Assembly (NCBI GenBank): GCA_031404815.1
Contig: JANNIH010000090.1
Span: 13,752 to 77,751 of the forward strand
Length of the DNA: 64,000 nt
Reading direction: 5' to 3'
DNA from: DASYKS01 sp031404815
Lineage (GTDB): Bacteria; Acidobacteriota; Thermoanaerobaculia; Multivoradales; UBA5704
Part shown: in pieces, positions 16,054-24,812 of the stretch
Layout: each line of letters opens with the position of its first letter
Position numbering within the stretch: position 1 is the first letter of the stretch
Position numbers and translations under genes: made by a program
Notes under the pieces: model-generated
Databases searched by the model: none
What the model was told of the DNA's origin: nothing
The model's input: only the letters and a program-made list of their open reading frames with translations

Positions 16054-18414
16054 TCAGGGCGAAGGCGAGGCCGCGACAGCCGGCGCTTTGAGCCGCGCGA
16101 GCTCGGCGCCTCGGTAGTAGTGGAGCAGGATTTCTCGGTAGCTGTGACCGCGCTGGGCCATCCCGTAAGCGCCCACTTGGCACATTCCAACTCCGTGCCC
16201 CCAACCGCGGCCGACGAACAGCCAGCCTTTTTCGCCTTGCGGTGGTTCCAGGCGCTTCATGGTGAACAGGGTGTCGGGGATGTCGAGCGTCCAGCGGATC
16301 GGCAGCCCCGAGACCACCACGCTCGGCTCGCCGCCATTGGCGTCGGCGGTGCCATCGCCAAAGATCCGGATCTGGCCCACCCGGCCGGACGCCCCTCGGG
16401 TCAGGATCTCCATCCGCCCGGAAAAGCCGACACCGGGAAATCGCGCTTGGACCTGCTTCGCGATCTGTGCGTCGCTCTTGAACCGGGTCCACGACGAAAA
16501 CTTGCTGCTCCGATCGAACGCGACCCCTTCGAGATCGACGTCCTGGAGGATCGCCGCGAGCGATCCGCCCAGCCAGTAGAAGGTCAAACGATCGCCCGCG
16601 ACCAAACGCAACGGCCCGGAGGTGACCAGATCGCCGGTCCGACGAAAAGTGCCGAACGACGATGGCAAGATCTGGACCCGATCCTCTTTGTCCGCCCGCA
16701 CCACCATGCGCCCTTCCGCGACCGAGAGGTACGAAACCGGTTCGCGCCGCACTACTTGGAGGCGTTCGGCGAGCGCGAGCATCAGGGCGTCCTGCTCGGC
16801 GTCCGCGATCGATGTGCCGAGGGCGCCACCGAGCAGGCCGTTCTTCCGCAGGTAGGCGGCGCGCATCCGGTCGTCGTCGAGCCAATCGGCAGGGGCGTCT
16901 TGGAGCAGGTAGGCAATGTCCTCTTTCGCCATCAACAACCGGGCATCGAGTGCAAGGTCGAACGCTCCGAACAAGAAGCGCTGAACTTCGCGCCGTTCGA
17001 GCGAGGCGAGGCGATGCTCGGGCATCGCGAGGCCGGCGAGTAGCGCCAGATGCTCCAAGCGCGCCTCAAGGGTAGCCGCGGGCTGAGCGCCGGGGGTCGG
17101 CGGAAACAGCCGGCGGGCCAGCCCTGCGGGGAACGCCTCGCCGGCGGGGTAGGTCCCTTCGAGTGCATCGCTCCCCGCTTCAACGCAGGGGACGGCCTTC
17201 AAATAGGACTCGTTCTTGAACGGAAAGATCAGATGGACGTCCTCGGTGTGGCCGCCGCACGTCGAGCTGTAGAGGGCGTCGATCAGGTCGCCGTTGTAGA
17301 GCAGGACCTGTCCCGCGGTCTCGGTGATGGCCCGATCCGAGACCGGATGCTCGACCCCCATGCCGCCATAAACCTGGCAGCGCGGCGTGGCGCAGATGTC
17401 GTACCCCTCGCGAGCGAACTCACCCAAGTTGCGCAACACGTAGGTCCTCGCCGCGACCGTCTGCGCCTTGATCGCCTCGATCCGGGGGTACTGCTCCGGT
17501 CCCATTTCGCTGGGGACCACGCCGCGCAGGTACTCTTCGAGCGGCAGCTCGTCGATCAAGTTGAGCGAGCCACGATCGTTCAGGAAGACCAGCAGGCGAC
17601 CCCGGTAGCGCTTCCCCTCGACCGCGATCCCGCGGCTACCCGAGGTATAGACGGCAAGCCAGCGGCCGGGATAGGTCTTGGCCTCTCCGTTCTGGGTGAT
17701 CCGGAGCGCCGGTTCCGAAATGCGCGCCCCTTCCGAGACCACCCAGGCATCGGTGACACCGAGGCTCGACAGGCGCTTCAAGTCGGCCTCGGCCGGCTCC
17801 TTCGCTTCGTATCGACCGACGCGCACCCGGTAGAGATCGACCCCGGCGTCGAAATGCGAATCGGCCGGTTGCCCGAGCCGATCGGAAAGGCTCTTCGCCA
17901 ACCCGCTCGCCTGCCCCTCGTCGCGCAGAGCGGCAACTTGGATGCGAAAGACCCCCCGCTCAGACGCTCCGGCGGCCGGCTCGACGCGGATCGGAGACGC
18001 GATCGCGACCGGCCGCGGGTCGTCCCCGACCTGAATTCGAATGTCGCTCTCGCAGCAGGGCAACACCACGGTCGGCAGGTCGCTCGCCAGACCGATCTTG
18101 ACCAGCGGATTGCCGGAAGGCAGAGCCCGCGGGGCCGATCGGGGCGCGGCCGATGGGGCGATCGGGCCGGAGGGTGCGACCGGAGTGACCGGAGCTGTCG
18201 ATGGCGTCCCAGGCTTAGAAACGGCAGGTTTCGGGATGACTTTGGGTGGCGCCGGCTTCAGGTCTACCGTTTTGGGCCCCGTTTTGGGAGCCGCCTTGGG
18301 CACCGGTGCGGGCGCGGGGCGGTGGGTTACCGGGCGCGGGGTGTTGCGGGCGCAGGCGACCGCGAGCAGAGCCGCCAGGGCAAAAGAGAGAACACGCCTC
18401 ACGCGCCGAACCAT
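16054..18414 (-). CDS. SpoIID/LytB-domain lipoprotein with SPOR-like domain
   Basis: 786 residues. The N-terminus MVRRVRRVLSFALAALLAVAC ends in a lipobox Cys. A long Pro/Lys/Ala-rich linker follows (to ~90). A SPOR-like module comes next (FRIQVAALRDEGQASGLAKS, then YRVRVGRYEAKEPAEADLKR). The SpoIID/LytB domain follows: GSLNLIDELPLEEYLRGVVP, SEMGPEQYPRIEAIKAQTVA and AARTYVLRN. It ends with GRGWGHGVGMCQVGAYGMAQ. SpoIID proteins are peptidoglycan lytic transglycosylases that cut glycans lacking stem peptides, which is also what SPOR domains bind. A role at septa or in cell-wall turnover is likely. The family is about 300 residues, so this version carries extra modules. Confidence 0.88.
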   Translation of the reverse strand: MVRRVRRVLSFALAALLAVACARNTPRPVTHRPAPAPVPKAAPKTGPKTVDLKPAPPKVIPKPAVSKPGTPSTAPVTPVAPSGPIAPSAAPRSAPRALPSGNPLVKIGLASDLPTVVLPCCESDIRIQVGDDPRPVAIASPIRVEPAAGASERGVFRIQVAALRDEGQASGLAKSLSDRLGQPADSHFDAGVDLYRVRVGRYEAKEPAEADLKRLSSLGVTDAWVVSEGARISEPALRITQNGEAKTYPGRWLAVYTSGSRGIAVEGKRYRGRLLVFLNDRGSLNLIDELPLEEYLRGVVPSEMGPEQYPRIEAIKAQTVAARTYVLRNLGEFAREGYDICATPRCQVYGGMGVEHPVSDRAITETAGQVLLYNGDLIDALYSSTCGGHTEDVHLIFPFKNESYLKAVPCVEAGSDALEGTYPAGEAFPAGLARRLFPPTPGAQPAATLEARLEHLALLAGLAMPEHRLASLERREVQRFLFGAFDLALDARLLMAKEDIAYLLQDAPADWLDDDRMRAAYLRKNGLLGGALGTSIADAEQDALMLALAERLQVVRREPVSYLSVAEGRMVVRADKEDRVQILPSSFGTFRRTGDLVTSGPLRLVAGDRLTFYWLGGSLAAILQDVDLEGVAFDRSSKFSSWTRFKSDAQIAKQVQARFPGVGFSGRMEILTRGASGRVGQIRIFGDGTADANGGEPSVVVSGLPIRWTLDIPDTLFTMKRLEPPQGEKGWLFVGRGWGHGVGMCQVGAYGMAQRGHSYREILLHYYRGAELARLKAPAVAASPSP

Positions 18415-18459
18415 ACCAGGAGTCGGGGGAGCGTTCCCAGCCGGCGGCCTAAGGCGCCG

Positions 18460-19299
18460 TCAGGAGTGCTTGCCATGCATCAGAACTTCACGCCGAAAAT
18501 CGGTCGCGGCGGTCATATCGATCGGCTTGGCCATCTCGAAGATCCGCGAGACAAGCGACGCCGGGAGGCGGGACGAGAGCAGCTTGGCGACCTCGGGAAC
18601 CGGCGCGGCCGGAGCGTCGGCGCCACGGTCGAGCGAACGCGGACCGGCGGCCGGCGCAGGCGCCTCCGCCCGGCCCGGCTGAAGCAGATAGTTGGTGGTG
18701 AAGATCGTCGGCAGCCGCTTGACGTACCGGTGATTCAAGATCAGATACAGAAGATCGTTCACCCAGGGCGTCTGCTTCTGCGCGCCCAACTCGTCGAAGA
18801 CGAGCAGCTCGGCCCGGGTCAACGGATCGAAGATCTCCGCCGACGACTCCTCCGAATTCGGGTCGAACGTGGCCTTGATCTGCTGGACCAACTCGTTGAA
18901 GTTCACGAACCGGCCATGCGCCCGGTAGCGTTCCACCAACTCGGCGAGTACCGCGACCGCGAGGTGGGTCTTGCCGGTGCCCGGAGGACCGTAAAAAATC
19001 AGCCCCGATTCGCGGAACTCCCCCTCGGCGTTCATGAACTCGTCGATGTAGCGCTCGCTCTCGCGGAACGCCCGCAGCAGCTGGTCCTTCACGTTGGGAT
19101 TGTTGTGGCTCCGGTCGAACGTCTGAAGCCGACAGCGGCGATAGCGCTCGGGGATACCGGCCGCCGCGAACAGCCGCGGCACCCGGTCGCGGTCCCGGCA
19201 GGCGCACGGCCGGGCGGTGCCGTTGCCACCGTCCGCAGAGACGACCCACCCCCGCCCGCCACAGTCCGGACAGGCCACCGATGTGTTGATCTCCGCCAC
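18460..19299 (-). CDS. DnaC/IstB-like AAA+ ATPase with N-terminal zinc motif
   Basis: 279 residues from GTG 19299 (VAEINTSVACPDCGGRGWVV). A longer frame reaches 19515, but its sequence does not look coding. CPDCGGRGW...CACRDRD forms a zinc-ribbon-like N-terminus typical of primosomal DnaI/DnaC-like loaders. Walker A is YGPPGTGKTH, Walker B is ELLVFDELGAQ, and sensor-1 lies in TIFTTNYLL. An Ala/Pro-rich insert lies near 235. The C-terminus SRLPASLVSRIFEMAKPIDM matches the family. It probably loads replicative helicase, but it is not beside a transposase, so it is not an IS21 IstB. Confidence 0.85.
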   Translation of the reverse strand: MAEINTSVACPDCGGRGWVVSADGGNGTARPCACRDRDRVPRLFAAAGIPERYRRCRLQTFDRSHNNPNVKDQLLRAFRESERYIDEFMNAEGEFRESGLIFYGPPGTGKTHLAVAVLAELVERYRAHGRFVNFNELVQQIKATFDPNSEESSAEIFDPLTRAELLVFDELGAQKQTPWVNDLLYLILNHRYVKRLPTIFTTNYLLQPGRAEAPAPAAGPRSLDRGADAPAAPVPEVAKLLSSRLPASLVSRIFEMAKPIDMTAATDFRREVLMHGKHS

Positions 19300-19683
19300 A
19301 AAAATGATGGTAGCACGGGGGTCGCGATCGACCGGCAACGCCCGTCCACCGGGCCGGAACACCAGTGAATTCCCCACCAGAAACCGGATGTGACGGGCGT
19401 AGCCTACGGTCGGGGCCTTCCGCACGGAATTCACTCCCCACACCCCCCGGCATCCCCCTGTTAAGTTCCGTTCCGCGTTGACTTTTTTCAGAGGGCTACC
19501 GTACGATGGCAGCAAAAGCTCGCGGTTTTTCCGAGAGAACCTGTCAACACCGACCGTACTTCGCCGCCCCTAAGCCCTGTCTCGTGCCGTCTTGCTGATC
19601 GACATGGTCGTCTATGGATTCAAAGGAGGGGTCGTCCGGGCCGGACAGGTGAGGTGGGCTCGAACCATCCTGGAGGTAGAGCG
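19300..19683. other. Divergent intergenic region with leader of the GWALD-repeat gene
   Basis: 384 bases between the DnaC-like ATPase and the secreted repeat protein. It holds the candidate promoter at 19478-19507 and a roughly 175-base untranslated leader. No small ORF or riboswitch architecture was recognised. AGGTAGAGCGATG gives a weak ribosome-binding site for the downstream gene. Confidence 0.5.
19478..19507 (+). promoter_or_regulatory. Sigma70-like promoter of the GWALD-repeat gene
   Basis: TTGACT and TACGAT are separated by 18 bases, reading toward the secreted protein at 19684. Confidence 0.4.
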
Positions 19684-20907
19684 ATGAAGCGCAATCGAAT
19701 TCTGGCCGGAGCGTTTTGTACTCTGGTCGCCCTGGGCGCACTGATCGGCGCGACGCCGGCTTGGGCCGCGGCTCCGTTCGGCTCGTTCGGCGGCAAAGTG
19801 GGCGGCGGCAACGCCGGCTCCGGGCAGATGGCCCTCTTCGGCTGGGCGCTCGACGACAACGGCATCGCAGCGGTCGATATAGTGGTCGACGGCGTGATCG
19901 TCGGCCGCTCGACGTACGGCCGCAGCCGGCCGCAGGTGACGCGGCAATTTCCGGGCTTTCCGGATACGAATTTGCCCGGCTTCGCCTACCAGCTCGATAC
20001 CACCCGATTTCTGAATGGACTGCACCGGGTGCAGCCGCGGGTGCTGTCGCGGAGCGGTGAGGTCACCCTGCTCACCAGCCGGGTGTTCGAGTTCAACAAC
20101 GTCACCCACAACCTGATCCCGTTCGGCAAGATCGAATTCCCCAACCAGAACGCCGAGATGCGCGGCCGCTGCACGCTTTCGAACGGCAACCGCCGACTCT
20201 ACACGGTGAGCGGCTGGGCGCTCGATTCGGGGGTCCAGACGGACGACACCGGGGTGGGCTACGTCGAGCTGATGATCGACCGCGCCGTGCTCTACAACAC
20301 CCAGTCGAACTGCGATTACGCGGTCGCCACCGGCGGCTTGACTCAGTGCTACGGCGTGCGTCGCCTCGACATTGAGAAGCAGTTCCCGGGGCTGCCGAAC
20401 AGCCCTCACTCCGGGTGGCGTTTCGTTCTCGACATCGGCCAGCTGATGGCCTTCGGATACGGCCCGGGAGCACATACGATCACGATCCGCTCCGGCGATC
20501 TGTTTGGCCAGGTGGTCAACATCGCGGAGATGCCGGTCACCTTCAGCTGCGACGAGGATCTCGGCAACGAGAATTCGTTCGGCCTGATCGGTTACCCCAG
20601 CAAAGCCCTGACTTACGCCGGAACGATCGAAACGCGCGGCTGGGCGCTAGACTGGGAAGGAATCAGCAGTATCCAGATCTACATCGACGGCGCGTTCCAG
20701 GGTGTTGCGACGGTCGGTATCGCGAGCCCGGCTGTGAACGCGCAATATCCAGGCTACTTTGAGAGCACGATCGCGAACTGGTCGTTCTTCCTCGACACGA
20801 CTCGGTTCTCGAACGGCCGGCACTCGATCAACGTCGTGGTGGTGGACGATACCGGTGCAACCACCTTGATCGGCGAACGGGATATTCAGATCGGCAACCC
20901 GTTGTGA
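19684..20907 (+). CDS. Secreted protein of three GWALD repeats
   Basis: 407 residues. The signal peptide is MKRNRILAGAFCTLVALGAL... ending in TPAWAA. The mature chain has three related units of about 120 residues. Each has GWALD, an extended VDIVVDG or IQIYIDG strand, a P-Q/N-xx-PG motif (QFPGFPDTN, QFPGLPNS, QYPGYFES), and LDTTRFxNGxH, FVLDIGQLMAFGYGPGAHT or equivalent. Unit starts are near residues 45, 175 and 320. The pattern suggests Ig-like beta sandwiches exported to the surface. I know such GWALD repeats as a recurrent but uncharacterised feature of Acidobacteriota-type genomes. The second unit has four cysteines that may form disulfides. Function unknown. Confidence 0.85.
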   Translation: MKRNRILAGAFCTLVALGALIGATPAWAAAPFGSFGGKVGGGNAGSGQMALFGWALDDNGIAAVDIVVDGVIVGRSTYGRSRPQVTRQFPGFPDTNLPGFAYQLDTTRFLNGLHRVQPRVLSRSGEVTLLTSRVFEFNNVTHNLIPFGKIEFPNQNAEMRGRCTLSNGNRRLYTVSGWALDSGVQTDDTGVGYVELMIDRAVLYNTQSNCDYAVATGGLTQCYGVRRLDIEKQFPGLPNSPHSGWRFVLDIGQLMAFGYGPGAHTITIRSGDLFGQVVNIAEMPVTFSCDEDLGNENSFGLIGYPSKALTYAGTIETRGWALDWEGISSIQIYIDGAFQGVATVGIASPAVNAQYPGYFESTIANWSFFLDTTRFSNGRHSINVVVVDDTGATTLIGERDIQIGNPL

Positions 20908-20956
20908 TCCCCTGAGACGCCCCATCGCGGGGCGCGCGTCGTTTCGGGCCGGGTGG

Positions 20957-20962
20957 TACGAT
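20957..20962 (+). promoter_or_regulatory. Possible -10 hexamer before fmt (TACGAT)
   Basis: TACGAT lies nine bases before ATG 20972 with no Shine-Dalgarno in between, again suggesting a leaderless or nearly leaderless mRNA. No -35 match is evident. Confidence 0.3.
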
Positions 20963-20971
20963 TCGATCCGA

Positions 20972-21931
20972 ATGCCACCGATCCGCCGCCTCGCTTTCTT
21001 TGGAACTCCCGACTTCGCGGTGCCCACCCTGGATGCGCTGGTTCGCGCCGGGCGGGCTCCGCTGCTCGTGGTGGCCCAACCCGATCGACCGGCGGGCCGG
21101 GGCGGGCGTTTGCAGCAGCCGCCGGTTGCGCGCTACGCGAGCGTGTCGGAGCTACCGCTCGCTCAACCCGAAAAAGTGCGCGACCCCGAATTCCTGGCGC
21201 GCATTGAGGCGCTGGAGCTCGATCTGGCGATCGTCGTCGCGTTCGGCCAGATCTTCCCGATACGGTTGCTGGCGGCGCCCCGGCTCGGCTGCTTGAATCT
21301 GCACGCCTCGCTGTTGCCCGCCTATCGAGGGGCGGCCCCGATTCAAGCTGCGATCGCCGCGGGTGAGACCACCACCGGGGTGACCACGATGCGCATGGAA
21401 CAGGGTCTCGACACCGGACCGATGCTGTTGCAGGAAGAGGCTGCGATCGGCCGCCACGAGACTCACGAGGAGCTTTCGCAACGCCTGTCTGTCGTCGGTG
21501 CCGGGCTGGTCTTAAAGACGCTCGACCGGTTGGAGGCGGGTGACTCAATCGATATCCGGCAGGACGACGCGCGAGCGAGCTATGCGCCGCGGCTCAACCG
21601 CGGCGCCGGACGGATCGACTGGTCGCTGCCCGCGCAGACGCTCGACGACCGTCTCCGTGCGTTCACCCCGTGGCCAGGCCTCTCCGCCGAACTCGAGGGT
21701 GCGCCGGTCAAGGTCGTCCGCGCCCGCGCGCTCCCCGATCTGCACCGCGGAGACCTCGACCCGATCGCCCCGGGAACCGTTCTCGGCGTCGCCGCCGACG
21801 CGATCCTCGTCGCCTGTGGCGGGCAGACCGTTCTCGCGCTCTACGAGCTGCAGCGCCCCGGGCGGCGACCGCTTTCTGCCGCCGATTTCGCCAACGGCGA
21901 GCACCTCGCCGCGGGCCATCGTTTCGCTTAA
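20972..21931 (+). CDS. fmt: Methionyl-tRNA formyltransferase
   Basis: 319 residues, normal length. The N-terminus MPPIRRLAFFGTPDFAVPTL carries the FFGTPxFA signature. The catalytic region LNLHASLLPAYRGAAPIQAA holds the formyl-transfer Asn and His, followed by GETTTGVTTM and the MEQGLDTGPM loop. The C-terminal OB-like domain includes LDDRLRAFTPWPG. It formylates initiator Met-tRNA using 10-formyl-THF in the cytosol. It precedes rsmB, as in many bacteria, but def does not lie in between or upstream. Confidence 0.96.
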   Translation: MPPIRRLAFFGTPDFAVPTLDALVRAGRAPLLVVAQPDRPAGRGGRLQQPPVARYASVSELPLAQPEKVRDPEFLARIEALELDLAIVVAFGQIFPIRLLAAPRLGCLNLHASLLPAYRGAAPIQAAIAAGETTTGVTTMRMEQGLDTGPMLLQEEAAIGRHETHEELSQRLSVVGAGLVLKTLDRLEAGDSIDIRQDDARASYAPRLNRGAGRIDWSLPAQTLDDRLRAFTPWPGLSAELEGAPVKVVRARALPDLHRGDLDPIAPGTVLGVAADAILVACGGQTVLALYELQRPGRRPLSAADFANGEHLAAGHRFA

Positions 21932-22036
21932 TTTTTTCCGCATCGAACCCCAAAATCGAGAATCCCATTGAACAAACGGAACCCTTCCGCGTCGGCCGGC
22001 CGCGCGCCGAACCTTGGTCCGGATCCGAGCCGACGG

Positions 22037-23419
22037 ATGACGCCGCGCCGGACTCCAAAGGACAACGTGCGGATCGCCGCGGCCTGGGTGCTCGATCGAG
22101 TGCTCGCCTCGCATGCGCCGATCGATACGTTTTTGAGCAGCGCGCTCGCCCGCTTCGACGAGCGGGATCAGGGGCTGCTCGCCGAGCTGACGCTCGGCAG
22201 CCTGCGCTGGCTTCGCCTGCTCGACCATGTCATCGCTCGGGCGGCCAATCGGCAGATCGAGGAGATCGAGCCGACCTTGCGCTCCCCTCTGCGCATTGCG
22301 GCCTATCAACTGTTGTTTCTCGACCGTGTGCCGGCTCACGCTGCCGTCCACGAAGCGGTCGAGCAAGTGCACAGCCTGTCGCACCGAGGCGCCGTGGGTT
22401 TTGTCAACGCCGTGCTGCGCCGGATTGCGCGCGCCCCGAGGCTCGAAGAGTGGCCGGTTGAAGAGGCTGATCCGGTACGCCGCTTAGGAGTGGAGCTGAG
22501 CCATCCTGATTTCTTGGTCCGGCGCTGGCTCGCGCGGTTCGGCGAAGCGGAAACCCGCGCGCTGCTCGCAGCGAACAACCGCCAGCGACCGTTGCAGCTG
22601 CTCGCGTTTCGTGACCGCGGCGGCCGAGAGCTGCTCGCCGAGCAACTGATCGACGCCGGTGTCGAGGTTGAGCCGACGCCACTCTCGGCGCTAGGTCTTA
22701 CCGTGCGAGCCGGCCACCCACTCTCAACCGAGGCGTTTCGGCGCGGCGATTTTTACGTGCAAGACGAGGCGAGCCAAGCCTCCGCGTTGATTCCGCCACC
22801 GCGGCCGGGCGAGCGCATCCTCGATGCCGCCGCAGCCCCGGGGGGTAAAAGCTTCTCCCTGCTCGCTTGGGATCCTTCCGTGCGTCTGACGCTTGCCGAT
22901 GTCTCTCCCGCGCGCTACGGCACTCTGGCGGCGAATCTGAAGCGGCTCGACCGCCGCATCTCGGGTTTCATCGGAGATGCCGGCGCGCCGCCGCTGGGAA
23001 CCACCGCACGCTTCGATCGAGTCGTGCTCGACTTGCCCTGCACCGGCACCGGCACGCTGCGCAAGAATCCGGAGCTCAAGTGGCGAATCAGCGAATCCGA
23101 GATCGGGCGCCTCGCGGATCAGGCGTTGCGCCTGCTCGAAGGGAGCGCGCCGCTCGTCGTGCCGGGCGGCCTGCTGATCGCGATCACCTGCTCGCTCGAG
23201 AGTGAAGAGAACGAAGATGTGATCGCCCGCTTCCTCGCCGCCCGGTCGGATTTCGCACCGCTCGATCTCGCCGGGCGCCTGGCACCCCAGCTCGCGCGCG
23301 GCATTTTGGCGCCGGGCCTATGGCGCCTGCCGACCGCAGACGAGCACGACGGATTTACCGTCCATGTGCTCGAAAAAACCCAGCAAGGTGTTGGTTTTCA
23401 TGATGGCGGCGCGCCTTGA
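22037..23419 (+). CDS. rsmB: 16S rRNA (cytosine-967-C5)-methyltransferase
   Basis: 460 residues from ATG 22037; TTG 21968 would add 23 disordered residues and cannot be excluded. The N-terminal NusB-like domain (RIAAAWVLDRVLASHAPIDT to about 140) is followed by the SAM-dependent Rossmann domain. Motif I is ILDAAAAPGGKSFSLL. Motif IV is LDLPCTGTGTLRKNPELKWR with the product-release Cys. Motif VI is ITCSLESEENEDVI with the catalytic Cys. It methylates C967 of 16S rRNA. It lies close behind fmt and is probably co-transcribed with it. Confidence 0.93.
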   Translation: MTPRRTPKDNVRIAAAWVLDRVLASHAPIDTFLSSALARFDERDQGLLAELTLGSLRWLRLLDHVIARAANRQIEEIEPTLRSPLRIAAYQLLFLDRVPAHAAVHEAVEQVHSLSHRGAVGFVNAVLRRIARAPRLEEWPVEEADPVRRLGVELSHPDFLVRRWLARFGEAETRALLAANNRQRPLQLLAFRDRGGRELLAEQLIDAGVEVEPTPLSALGLTVRAGHPLSTEAFRRGDFYVQDEASQASALIPPPRPGERILDAAAAPGGKSFSLLAWDPSVRLTLADVSPARYGTLAANLKRLDRRISGFIGDAGAPPLGTTARFDRVVLDLPCTGTGTLRKNPELKWRISESEIGRLADQALRLLEGSAPLVVPGGLLIAITCSLESEENEDVIARFLAARSDFAPLDLAGRLAPQLARGILAPGLWRLPTADEHDGFTVHVLEKTQQGVGFHDGGAP

Positions 23420-23432
23420 CAGGCCGCCGGTG

Positions 23433-23460
23433 TTGACTTATGTTGTGACCACCGTATCAC
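23433..23460 (+). promoter_or_regulatory. Sigma70-like promoter of the HU gene
   Basis: TTGACT (23433-23438) and TATCAC (23455-23460) are separated by 16 bases. They lie about 29 bases before the chosen HU start. Confidence 0.45.
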
Positions 23461-23488
23461 TTGCCCCAAAATTCAAGGAGGAATGCGT

Positions 23489-23788
23489 ATGGCCGCTGGT
23501 AAGGCGCAAATCGTCGAAGATATTGCAGGTGCCGTAGAGGGTTTGACCAAGCGTCAGGCTGCCGAGGTATTCGCGGCTATCGTCGCCTCGGTGCGCAAGC
23601 ACCTGCACAGCGACGGCACCGTAAAAGTAACCGGGCTCGGGAGCTTCTCGATCTCCGAGCGGGCATCGCGCAAGGGGCGCAATCCCGCCACCGGTGCGAC
23701 CATCACGATCAAGGCCAGCAAGAGCGTCCGCTTCAAGGCGGGCAAGGAACTCAAAGAGGCCGTCAACAAGAAGACCCGCAAGCGGTAA
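23489..23788 (+). CDS. HU-family nucleoid protein
   Basis: 99 residues, basic. ATG 23489 is chosen over ATG 23483 because AAGGAGG (23475-23481) is only one base from the first but seven from the second. The body is a standard HU/IHF fold: KAQIVEDIAGAVEGLTKRQA, KVTGLGSFSISERASRKGRN (the GxGxF turn and the start of the beta arm), PATGATITIKASKSVRFKAG, and GKELKEAVN. It binds and bends DNA as a dimer. The lysine-rich tail (NKKTRKR) is short. It has its own promoter and terminator. Confidence 0.95.
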   Translation: MAAGKAQIVEDIAGAVEGLTKRQAAEVFAAIVASVRKHLHSDGTVKVTGLGSFSISERASRKGRNPATGATITIKASKSVRFKAGKELKEAVNKKTRKR

Positions 23789-23827
23789 ACGGGTCTCGCT
23801 GTTTGAAGCGCTGTTTGAAGAAAAACC

Positions 23828-23857
23828 GAGCCTCGCGGCATCCGCTGCGAGGCTTTT
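23828..23857 (+). terminator. Rho-independent terminator of the HU gene
   Basis: AGCCTCGC pairs with GCGAGGCT across a 10-base loop and runs into TTTTCGCTTTT. It lies 40 bases after the HU stop. Confidence 0.75.
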
Positions 23858-23905
23858 CGCTTTTGGCTTCGCGCTCGATTCGAAGCGACCGACGACGACG
23901 CAAGA

Positions 23906-24625
23906 CTACGGTGCGGCGATCACGAACGCCGAGACGCCGATGGCGGCGAGTTCGCGGCGCAGGCCCTCGGCCGGCTCCCGGGCGCCGAACGTGCCGACCT
24001 GGACGCGATACCAGGTCCCATCGGTTTGGACGTACACCTCGGGGTAGGTGCTCGCCAACCGCTCGAGGAGATCGTTGGCGCGTCCCGGTTCCGAAAACGC
24101 GCCGACCTGCACGGTGAAGTGGGGCGGCGGCGGCGGGCCATCGACCAGCTCGATCTGCACGGTGCCGGTTCCTGGGCCCACCAACCCGATCGCTTTCGCC
24201 GCACCATAGGAGAGATCGAGGATCCGATCCTTCGCGAACGGTCCCCGGTCGTTGACCTTGACCACGACGCTAGAGCCGTTCGCGAGGTTGGTCACGGTCA
24301 AGCGCGTGCCAAACGGCAGGGTGCGGTGTGCGGCCGAGAGGCCGTATTGATCGAACCGTTCGCCGTTCGCGGTGCGTCGGCCGTGAAATTCACCGCCGTA
24401 CCAGGAGGCAACGCCTTTGGCATAGAACGGACCGATCGAGGTCGTGGTCCGAGGCGCGATGGGTTTACGCAGAGAGGAGCAGCCGGCGAGCATCATCGGC
24501 AGGAGAATTGGCACCGAAACGGCGAGCAGGCGCCGACATCGCCTCCAAAGAGAAGCGGCCGCGGCGTTCGTGAACAGCTGCACCACGCGGTCGGGTCCAA
24601 AATTCATGTCGGAAGGCAAGGTCAT
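23906..24625 (-). CDS. rlpA: RlpA-type septal lytic transglycosylase with SPOR domain
   Basis: 239 residues. A hydrophobic export segment ends in a lipobox (LPMMLAGCSS) near residue 48. The double-psi beta-barrel RlpA domain reads GVASWYGGEFHGRRTANGER and LPFGTRLTVTNLANG, with VKVNDRGPF supplying the catalytic Asp-type motif. The C-terminal SPOR domain (FTVQVGAFSEPGRANDLLER, YRVQVGTFGAREPAEGLRRE) binds denuded septal glycan. In other bacteria RlpA cleaves such glycans during cell separation. It is transcribed toward the HU terminator and shares its SPOR theme with the SpoIID protein at 16054. Confidence 0.92.
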   Translation of the reverse strand: MTLPSDMNFGPDRVVQLFTNAAAASLWRRCRRLLAVSVPILLPMMLAGCSSLRKPIAPRTTTSIGPFYAKGVASWYGGEFHGRRTANGERFDQYGLSAAHRTLPFGTRLTVTNLANGSSVVVKVNDRGPFAKDRILDLSYGAAKAIGLVGPGTGTVQIELVDGPPPPPHFTVQVGAFSEPGRANDLLERLASTYPEVYVQTDGTWYRVQVGTFGAREPAEGLRRELAAIGVSAFVIAAP

Positions 24626-24744
24626 CGCTCGTTCGTCCGGAGGGTCTCCGTCGACAGCGGGTAAAGCGAATTGCGGTCGTACACCTACAGCAATCGGAGG
24701 GAGTGTAACACAAGGCGAATTTTCGGCCTGGTAGGGCCAGCCTT

Positions 24745-24790
24745 CCCAGGCCGATGGCCTGGGCTGACGTGACGCGACCCTTCGGGCCGC
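24745..24790 (+). repeat. Palindromic interspersed repeat, copy 4
   Basis: CCCAGGCCGATGGCCTGGG followed by CTGACGTGACGCGACCCTTC and GGGCCGC. It is almost identical to copies at 1793 and 2540 although 22 kb away. It lies 23 bases before the purB stop codon (minus strand), the same position relative to a convergent 3' end as copy 3. Confidence 0.8.
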
Positions 24791-24812
24791 ACCAAACCGC
24801 CCGGCACGAACC

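Noticed and set aside
18460..19299. IS21 IstB helper
   Set aside because: No IstA transposase or terminal repeats nearby; the zinc motif and context fit a DnaC/DnaI-like loader.
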